A stretch of 9,996 nucleotides of DNA from Candidatus Odyssella thessalonicensis (GTDB lineage Bacteria > Pseudomonadota > Alphaproteobacteria > Bin65). This document shows positions 5,881 to 9,996 of the stretch, in pieces (within the stretch, counting starts at the first letter, position 1; the number at the start of each line of letters is the position of its first letter). Below the pieces are notes generated by a model that did not search any database, was not told the origin of the DNA, and saw nothing but the letters and a program-made list of their open reading frames with translations. The stretch spans positions 1 to 9,996 of the forward strand of contig SBBV01000025.1 in NCBI GenBank assembly GCA_005240015.1, in the 5' to 3' direction. Made by a program: the position numbers and the translations under genes.

Positions 5881-6741
5881 CTATTCCGCTGCGTCCTTGG
5901 TTGCGACGGCCGGCATTTCCGGCGCTGCGAAGCCGCGGTCGTGCTGCAGCGCGGGGATGCGCTGGCGCGCCTCGGCCGCCTTTGCGGGGTCGATCTCGGC
6001 CACGATCACGCCCGGCTCTTCGCCGCCTTCAGCCAGCACCTCGCCCCAGGGATCGATGATCAGCGAATGGCCGTAGGTGCGCCGCCCCTGCGCGTGCGTG
6101 CCGCACTGGGCGGCCGCGATCACGAACGCGCCGCACTCGATCGCGCGCGCGCGGTTGAGCACATGCCAATGCGCGCGGCCGGTCGGCACCGTGAACGCCG
6201 CCGGCACCGTGAACATCGTGGCGCCGGCCTTGGCGAGCGCGCGGTAGAGCTGCGGGAAGCGCACGTCGTAGCAGATCGTCATGCCGAGCACGCCCCAGGG
6301 CGTCGGCACCAGGACGGCGCGGTCGCCGGGCGCGATTCGCTCGGATTCGCGGTAGCGCTCGCCGCCGGGGAGATCCACGTCGAACAGGTGGAGCTTGTCG
6401 TAGCGCGCCACGATGTTGCCGGCGGTGTCGAACAGCAGCGAGCGGTTCGCGTATTTGGACGAATCGGCGCGGATCGAGAGCGAGCCGGCGAGAACCCAGG
6501 CGCCGGTCTCGCGCGCCAGCGCGCGGAAGGCCGGGATCGCCGGATGCTCGGACTCGGGCAGCGCCTTCTTCAAAGCCTCGGCGCCGATCGGCTCGATCAT
6601 CGTCACGTTTTCGGGATAGGTGATGAAGTCGGCCCCCATGGCGCGCGCCTCGCGGCCGAGGCGCACGGCCGTCTCGATGTTGGGCGCGAGCTCGCGGCCG
6701 GCCGTGACCTGCACGCAAGCCGCCGTGAACTTCATGCTCAT
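5881..6741 (-). CDS. Carbon-nitrogen hydrolase, Nit1-like (probable deaminated glutathione amidase)
   Basis: A 286-residue nitrilase-superfamily amidase with the complete Glu-Lys-Cys triad: E44 in TYPENV, K116 in ARYDKLHLFDVDLPGG (112-127) and C157 in MTICYDVRFPQLYR (154-167). The KLHLFDVDLPGG block is like that of the Nit1 branch, whose known activity is hydrolysis of deaminated glutathione, a side product of aminotransferases. Assignment to this activity is by subfamily resemblance and context; omega-amidase (Nit2-like) is the main alternative. The ATG at 6741 overlaps the grxC stop by 4 bp (ATGA), so it is translated after glutaredoxin 3. The longer upstream in-frame extension is antisense-like low-complexity Arg sequence inside grxC and is rejected. 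The protein is presumably cytoplasmic. Confidence 0.93.
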   Translation of the reverse strand: MSMKFTAACVQVTAGRELAPNIETAVRLGREARAMGADFITYPENVTMIEPIGAEALKKALPESEHPAIPAFRALARETGAWVLAGSLSIRADSSKYANRSLLFDTAGNIVARYDKLHLFDVDLPGGERYRESERIAPGDRAVLVPTPWGVLGMTICYDVRFPQLYRALAKAGATMFTVPAAFTVPTGRAHWHVLNRARAIECGAFVIAAAQCGTHAQGRRTYGHSLIIDPWGEVLAEGGEEPGVIVAEIDPAKAAEARQRIPALQHDRGFAAPEMPAVATKDAAE

Positions 6742-6998
6742 GATGGGGCCTTCAGCAGCGGATCGAGCTTGCCTTCGGCGTCGAGCGCATAGAGATCGTC
6801 GCAGCCGCCCACATGGTGGCCGTTGATCCAGATCTGCGGAACGGTGCGCTGGCCCGAACGCTTCATTACGTCCCTGCGCTTCTCGGGATCGAACGTCACG
6901 TCGGTCTCCTCGTATTTCAACCCCTTGCGGTCGAGGAGGGCCTTGGCCGAGGAGCAATAGGGGCAGAGAGCCGTCGTGTAGATCTCGATCTTGGGCAT
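6738..6998 (-). CDS. grxC: Glutaredoxin 3
   Basis: An 86-residue dithiol glutaredoxin, full length for the GrxC class. The redox centre is C12-P-Y-C15, the cis-proline loop is TVPQIWING, and GGCDDLYAL is the glutathione-binding GG-x-DD segment. It reduces protein disulfides and glutathione mixed disulfides using GSH in the cytoplasm. The ATG at 6998 is chosen because GGAG lies about 8 bases upstream and the protein then starts directly with the first strand (MPKIEIYTT); a longer in-frame version to 7064 adds only an Ala/Arg-rich stretch. It is the first gene of a two-gene unit with the Nit1-type amidase, overlapping by 4 bp. Confidence 0.96.
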   Translation of the reverse strand: MPKIEIYTTALCPYCSSAKALLDRKGLKYEETDVTFDPEKRRDVMKRSGQRTVPQIWINGHHVGGCDDLYALDAEGKLDPLLKAPS

Positions 6999-7052
6999 CG
7001 ATGTCTCCGCGGCGCGCCTTCCCCTCGAACCGGCAGCGGCCGCTTGCCGTCT

Positions 7053-7080
7053 ATCTTGACGCAAATAGCGTGCCTGTCCA
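7053..7080 (-). promoter_or_regulatory. Candidate promoter for grxC and the amidase
   Basis: On the minus strand TGGACA (7080-7075) matches the -35 consensus at 5 of 6 positions, and CAAGAT (7058-7053) follows after 16 bases as a weak -10. This would start transcription about 45-50 bases before the grxC ATG. The 152-bp gap 6999-7150 between crp and grxC holds no gene I can support; a 10-bp GC palindrome at 7097-7106 is present without a T-tract. Confidence 0.25.
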
Positions 7081-7150
7081 GGGCCGGCAGGGCGGCGCGG
7101 CGCCGCAACTCCTGAATACGGCGGGCGCGGAGGGAATCTCCATGATCGGC

Positions 7151-7891
7151 TCAGGTCTCGTCGCCGCCTTCGACGATATCCTTAAGGGCCCAAAGATCCT
7201 TAATGGCGAGGCCGGAGCCGGCTTTCTCCGCGACGCCCTTCTTGATGAGGTCGCTGATCGCGCGCGCCACGGTCTCGCGCGTCGTGCCGCAGCGGGCGGC
7301 AAGGTCGGAATGGACGGGCAGCGGATCGATCACCGACGATTCGGCGTCTTCCTTGGAGACGGCGCGGGCGAGGCGCAGGATCTCGGCATAGACGCGCGTG
7401 TAGGCCCCGAGCGTCGAGAGGTCCATGATGCGCTCGTTCGAGGTGCGAATGATCACCGCGAGGCGCTCGATCACGGCGACCGAGAACTCCGGGTGCTCGC
7501 GCATCAGCTTCTTGAAGATTTCGGCCGCCAGCGCCGCCACCAGCGTGCGCTTCATCGCGACGACGCTGGCCGAGCGCGGCTTGCCGTCGATGGCGGAGAT
7601 CTCGCCGAACATGCCCCCGGCGCGGATGTCGTCGTAGCTGACCTCGCGGCCGGAGTAGGAGTAGTTCACGATCCGCACCACGCCGCCGACGACGAAGAAG
7701 ACGTCGCGGCTCTCGCTTTCGCGGTCGATGATTTGCTCGTCGGCCTTGTACTCCTTCCAGACGCAGCGCTTCTCGAGATCGCGTCGCACCGCATCGGGCA
7801 GCGGCGCCAGCACCGGGATCCGGTCGAGCGATCTTGGCACGGGCCACGTGGCGCCGCGCAGGCGGCGTGGGGCCTCGACCGGATCAGCCAT
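7151..7891 (-). CDS. Crp/Fnr-family transcriptional regulator, Crp-like
   Basis: A 246-residue regulator: cyclic-nucleotide-binding beta-barrel (about 25-140), long dimer helix (about 136-165) and C-terminal winged helix. GGMFGEISAIDGKPRSASVVA includes F95-G96-E97 and R106-S107, the equivalents of E. coli CRP G71-E72 and R82-S83. T150-S151 in the dimer helix line up with CRP T127-S128. The recognition helix TTRETVAR keeps R205, E206 and R210, equivalent to CRP R180, E181 and R185, which read TGTGA half-sites. Only two cysteines are present, so an Fnr-type iron-sulfur cluster is unlikely. cAMP response is therefore plausible but inferred. The ATG at 7891 has a strong GGGAGG site and overlaps the cupin gene end by 8 bp. 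It may bind the palindrome upstream of the cupin gene. Confidence 0.93.
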   Translation of the reverse strand: MADPVEAPRRLRGATWPVPRSLDRIPVLAPLPDAVRRDLEKRCVWKEYKADEQIIDRESESRDVFFVVGGVVRIVNYSYSGREVSYDDIRAGGMFGEISAIDGKPRSASVVAMKRTLVAALAAEIFKKLMREHPEFSVAVIERLAVIIRTSNERIMDLSTLGAYTRVYAEILRLARAVSKEDAESSVIDPLPVHSDLAARCGTTRETVARAISDLIKKGVAEKAGSGLAIKDLWALKDIVEGGDET

Positions 7892-8216
7892 GTTCGCCTC
7901 CCTTGGGGCCGTAGAAGACGACCCAGGTGCCGAAATCGGCGCTGAAAGACTCGAAGCGGTGCTCGGCGCCGGCGGCCGCAAAGAGCACGTCGCCGGGGCC
8001 GAAGGACACGTGCTTGCCGGCGCAGCGGAAGGTGCCGCGGCCGCTCGCGACGATGTAGAGCTCGTCCTGCTCGTGCGGCGTCTGCGGGTCGCTGCCCTTG
8101 GGCGCGTAGTAACGCAGCACCATCGAGCCGTGGCGCATCAGCTCGGCCGAGCGGAAGCCGGGCGGGATGGGCGCGCGTTTGGCCTCGTCGATCGTGGCAC
8201 TGAGCGGCACGGCCAT
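7884..8216 (-). CDS. Single-domain cupin protein
   Basis: A 110-residue small beta-barrel protein of the cupin_2 type. Motif 1 is PHEQDELYIVASGRG (47-61), with H48 and E52 as metal ligands and Q50 at the usual second-His position. Motif 2 is GPGDVLFAAAGAEHRF (73-88), with H86. One of the usual motif-1 histidines is thus replaced by Gln, as happens in several small cupins, so metal type and catalysis are uncertain. Such proteins act as small isomerases or dioxygenases or as ligand sensors. CGGAG lies 7 bases before the ATG. It is the first gene of a two-gene unit with the Crp-like regulator, which starts inside its 3' end, suggesting linked roles in sensing or response. Confidence 0.88.
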   Translation of the reverse strand: MAVPLSATIDEAKRAPIPPGFRSAELMRHGSMVLRYYAPKGSDPQTPHEQDELYIVASGRGTFRCAGKHVSFGPGDVLFAAAGAEHRFESFSADFGTWVVFYGPKGGEHG

Positions 8217-8242
8217 GGACGGCTCCGGGGGAATCCGAGCGC

Positions 8243-8271
8243 AAAAGTGCCCGCAAAGGCGCGGCTGTCAA
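8243..8271 (-). promoter_or_regulatory. Promoter of the cupin-crp unit
   Basis: On the minus strand a perfect -35 hexamer TTGACA (8271-8266) is followed after 17 bases by ACTTTT (8248-8243), a poor -10 with 2 of 6 matches. A poor -10 beside a regulator site is what an activator-dependent promoter looks like. Transcription would begin near 8236, leaving a leader of about 20 bases with the CGGAG ribosome binding site before the cupin ATG at 8216. Confidence 0.5.
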
Positions 8272-8285
8272 GTGATACCGCTCAC
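8272..8285. promoter_or_regulatory. Putative Crp-family operator, GTGA-N6-TCAC
   Basis: GTGATACCGCTCAC is a perfect 4+4 inverted repeat with a 6-base centre, the core of the Crp consensus TGTGA-N6-TCACA. Outer bases are A and C instead of T and A. It lies in the 75-bp gap between comF and the cupin gene and directly touches the TTGACA -35 of the cupin promoter. Its centre would be near -42 from the predicted start, close to the -41.5 of class II Crp/Fnr activation sites. The neighbouring regulator has the residues expected to read this half-site. Confidence 0.5.
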
Positions 8286-8291
8286 CCCGTC

Positions 8292-9047
8292 CTAATCGGC
8301 CCGGAGCACGCGCGCGATCGCCAGGGCATCGACGGCGGCGGCACCGGCGCGCATCAGGGCGCGCGCGGCGGCGTCGAGCGTGGCGCCGGTGGTGAGCACG
8401 TCGTCGACGAGCACGATGCGCTTGCCGGCGACGAGGCTGCGGCGGCGCTCGGGCACCGCGAACGCGCCGCGCACGTTGAGACGGCGCTCGCGCGCGGTGA
8501 GCCCGCCCTGGCTCGGCGTCGGCCGGAGCCGCGCCAGCGCGTCGGGCGACCACGCGATGCCGCTCTGCCGCGCCAGCGCGCGGGCAATGAGGGCGGACTG
8601 GTTGTAGCGGCGGCGGAACAGGCGGCGCCAATGCAGCGGGATCGGCACGATCAGCTCGGCGTGGGACAAGACCTCGTCGCCGGCGCGGGCGATCCAGCGC
8701 GCCAGCGCCGGCGCGGCGTGCACCCGGTCCGCATTCTTGAAGCGCAGGATGAGGGGCTTGCTCGCCTCGTCATAGCGCATGACGGCGCGCGCGCGGGCGA
8801 AGGCGGGCGGGTGCGCGAGACACTCGCCGCAGACGCCGACCGCCTCGGCATGCTCGAAGGGCAGGCCGCAGCGGTCGCAGAACGGCGGGCCGATGAAGCG
8901 GATGGCGCCCCAGCAGGCAGGGCAGAGGGCGCCGGGCTCGCCCACGGGCTTGCGGCAGACGAGGCAGAGCGGCGGCAGCACGAGATCGAGCGCGATCCGC
9001 GCCGCACGCTTCAAGCCGCCCAATCGCTGAGCCATTGCCCCGGCCAT
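8292..9047 (-). CDS. comF: ComF-family phosphoribosyltransferase-like protein
   Basis: A 251-residue ComF protein. Four CxxC pairs at C28/C31, C42/C45, C57/C60 and C73/C76 form the N-terminal zinc-binding double-zinc-ribbon region, and IVLVDDVLTTGAT (211-223) is the PRPP-binding loop of the C-terminal type I phosphoribosyltransferase fold. PIPLHWRRLFRRRYNQ (135-150) is the characteristic ComF block. In naturally competent bacteria ComF assists DNA uptake and recombination; in most alphaproteobacteria its role is not established. The start is uncertain: the frame extends to a GTG at 9083 without a ribosome binding site; ATG 9047 has AGGA about 11 bases upstream, and ATG 9035 has GGGG close by. 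It is divergent from hutH, with at most 68 bp between them. Confidence 0.93.
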   Translation of the reverse strand: MAGAMAQRLGGLKRAARIALDLVLPPLCLVCRKPVGEPGALCPACWGAIRFIGPPFCDRCGLPFEHAEAVGVCGECLAHPPAFARARAVMRYDEASKPLILRFKNADRVHAAPALARWIARAGDEVLSHAELIVPIPLHWRRLFRRRYNQSALIARALARQSGIAWSPDALARLRPTPSQGGLTARERRLNVRGAFAVPERRRSLVAGKRIVLVDDVLTTGATLDAAARALMRAGAAAVDALAIARVLRAD

Positions 9048-9115
9048 CGCCGCCGATCCTAGCGCCTCGCAAGGCCGGCTCACAGCGGCACCGGTTTGGC
9101 GCTAGACTTGCCCTC

Positions 9116-9996
9116 ATGAGCTTCGTGCTTCGCCCCGGAACGCTCGCTCTCGACGACGTCGATCGCTTGATCCGGGCGTGCGAGGCCGTGGCCTTGGCGC
9201 CCGAGGCGGCGCCCGCGATCGCGGCGGCGGCCGCGGCGGTCGAGGCCGCGCTGGCACGGCACGAGCCGGTCTACGGCGTCAACACCGGCTTCGGAAAGCT
9301 CGCGCGCACGCGCATCGCCGACGACCAATTGCGCGAGCTGCAGCGCCGGCTCCTCCAGAGCCACGCGGCCGGCGTGGGCGCGCCGCTCGACGACGCCGTC
9401 GTGCGCCTCATCCTGATCCTCAAGGCCAACGCGCTGGCGCGCGGCCACTCCGGCGTGCGCCCGCTGCTGATCCAGCGCCTGCTCGATTTCGCCAATGCCG
9501 GCGTGCTGCCGGTGGTGCCCGAGCAAGGCTCGGTTGGGGCATCGGGCGATCTCGCGCCGCTCGCGCATCTGAGCCTGCCGCTGATCGGCGAGGGCGAGGT
9601 GCGCATCGATGGGCACCGGCTGCCGGCGGCCGACGGCTTGCGCCGCGCCGGTCTCGCGCCACTCGAGCTCGCCGCCAAGGAAGGCATTGCGCTCATCAAC
9701 GGAACCCAGGTCTCGACCGCACTGGCGCTGGTCAATTTCCTGCGTGCCGAGCGGATGTTTCGCGCCGCGCTCGCGATCGGGGCGCTCACGGTCGATGCGG
9801 CCAAGGGCAGCGACACGCCATTCGATCCGCGTCTCCACGCCTTGCGCGGCCATCCCGGCCAGATGCGCGCGGCGGAGACCTACCGCTCGCTCTTGGCCGG
9901 CAGCGGCATCCGCGCCTCGCACCTCGTCGGCGACGAGCGCGTCCACGAGCCGCGTCCGCTCCTCACGGCCGGCCCACTCGATCGCCGTCGTCCGAC
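9116..9996 (+). CDS. hutH: Histidine ammonia-lyase, 3' part beyond the window
   Basis: The visible 293 codons cover a bit over half of a normal ~510-residue HutH, which deaminates L-histidine to urocanate as the first step of histidine breakdown. Numbering runs in register with the Pseudomonas putida enzyme: Y53 in VYGVNTGFG, H83 in LLQSHAAG, A142-S143-G144 in GSVGASGDLAPLAHL (forms the MIO electrophile) and N195 in LINGTQ are all present. From about residue 277 the match fails: the conserved Q277, Y280 and R283 positions read H, R and L, and no frame restores the expected block. The last ~45 bases may be a sequence error or true change. No clear ribosome binding site precedes the ATG. Aromatic amino acid lyase activity on Phe or Tyr is the alternative; H83 argues for histidine. 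Confidence 0.9.
   Translation, partial: MSFVLRPGTLALDDVDRLIRACEAVALAPEAAPAIAAAAAAVEAALARHEPVYGVNTGFGKLARTRIADDQLRELQRRLLQSHAAGVGAPLDDAVVRLILILKANALARGHSGVRPLLIQRLLDFANAGVLPVVPEQGSVGASGDLAPLAHLSLPLIGEGEVRIDGHRLPAADGLRRAGLAPLELAAKEGIALINGTQVSTALALVNFLRAERMFRAALAIGALTVDAAKGSDTPFDPRLHALRGHPGQMRAAETYRSLLAGSGIRASHLVGDERVHEPRPLLTAGPLDRRRP

Noticed and set aside
6742..6957. N-terminal extension of the amidase to 6957
   Set aside because: The 72 extra residues are Arg-rich and read antisense-like through grxC on the same strand; the ATGA overlap at 6741 and family length support the shorter form.
7097..7106. GC palindrome GCGGCGCCGC downstream of crp as a terminator
   Set aside because: The stem is only 5 bp with no loop and no following T-run, so it is more likely chance in GC-rich DNA.
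7001..9062. Long plus-strand open frames opposite crp, cupin and comF (7001-7945 and 7728-9062)
   Set aside because: Both are antisense to genes with clear catalytic or binding motifs; no domain is recognisable in them.

Overview
The window is a GC-rich bacterial chromosomal segment. Its protein content points to an alphaproteobacterium: zinc-ribbon-type Nudix hydrolase, comF / glutaredoxin 3 / Nit1-type amidase neighbourhood, PaaI thioesterases, hutH. The lineage call is inference from protein flavour and base composition; there is no rRNA or other phylogenetic marker. I see no tRNA, rRNA, insertion sequence, integrase, CRISPR array or phage gene.

Layout. Positions 1-138 may be the tail of a plus-strand gene cut by the edge (weak). 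Next is a small predicted secreted protein (253-447, +), tail to tail with a Nudix hydrolase (465-1052, -). A 514-residue fusion of a DUF6065 domain with a prolyl-3-hydroxylase-like 2-oxoglutarate/Fe(II) oxygenase (1241-2785, +) converges on an FkbM-family methyltransferase with a long unassigned N-terminal region (2800-4023, -). A 153-bp divergent intergenic region leads to two translationally overlapping PaaI-type hotdog thioesterases (4177-5099, +) and a small atypical kinase-like protein (5170-5874, +).

The right half is mostly minus strand. Reading in the direction of transcription it holds comF (9047-8292), a cupin gene overlapping a Crp-family regulator gene (8216-7151), then grxC overlapping a Nit1-type carbon-nitrogen hydrolase (6998-5881). 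Histidine ammonia-lyase (hutH, 9116 onward, +) diverges from comF and is cut by the window edge.

How genes work together. grxC and the Nit1-type amidase probably form a glutathione-maintenance pair. The cupin-crp pair looks self-regulated: the regulator keeps Crp-like cAMP-pocket and recognition-helix residues, and a perfect GTGA-N6-TCAC palindrome abuts a TTGACA -35 element just upstream of the cupin gene, near the place expected for a class II Crp site. The oxygenase and the FkbM enzyme may both modify a small molecule, glycan or peptide, but the sequence names no substrate.

The most notable items are the DUF6065-oxygenase fusion, the Crp-type operator, and the last ~45 bases of hutH, where the reading frame stays open but conserved active-site residues are absent. 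I see no clearly new multi-gene defence or mobile system here.
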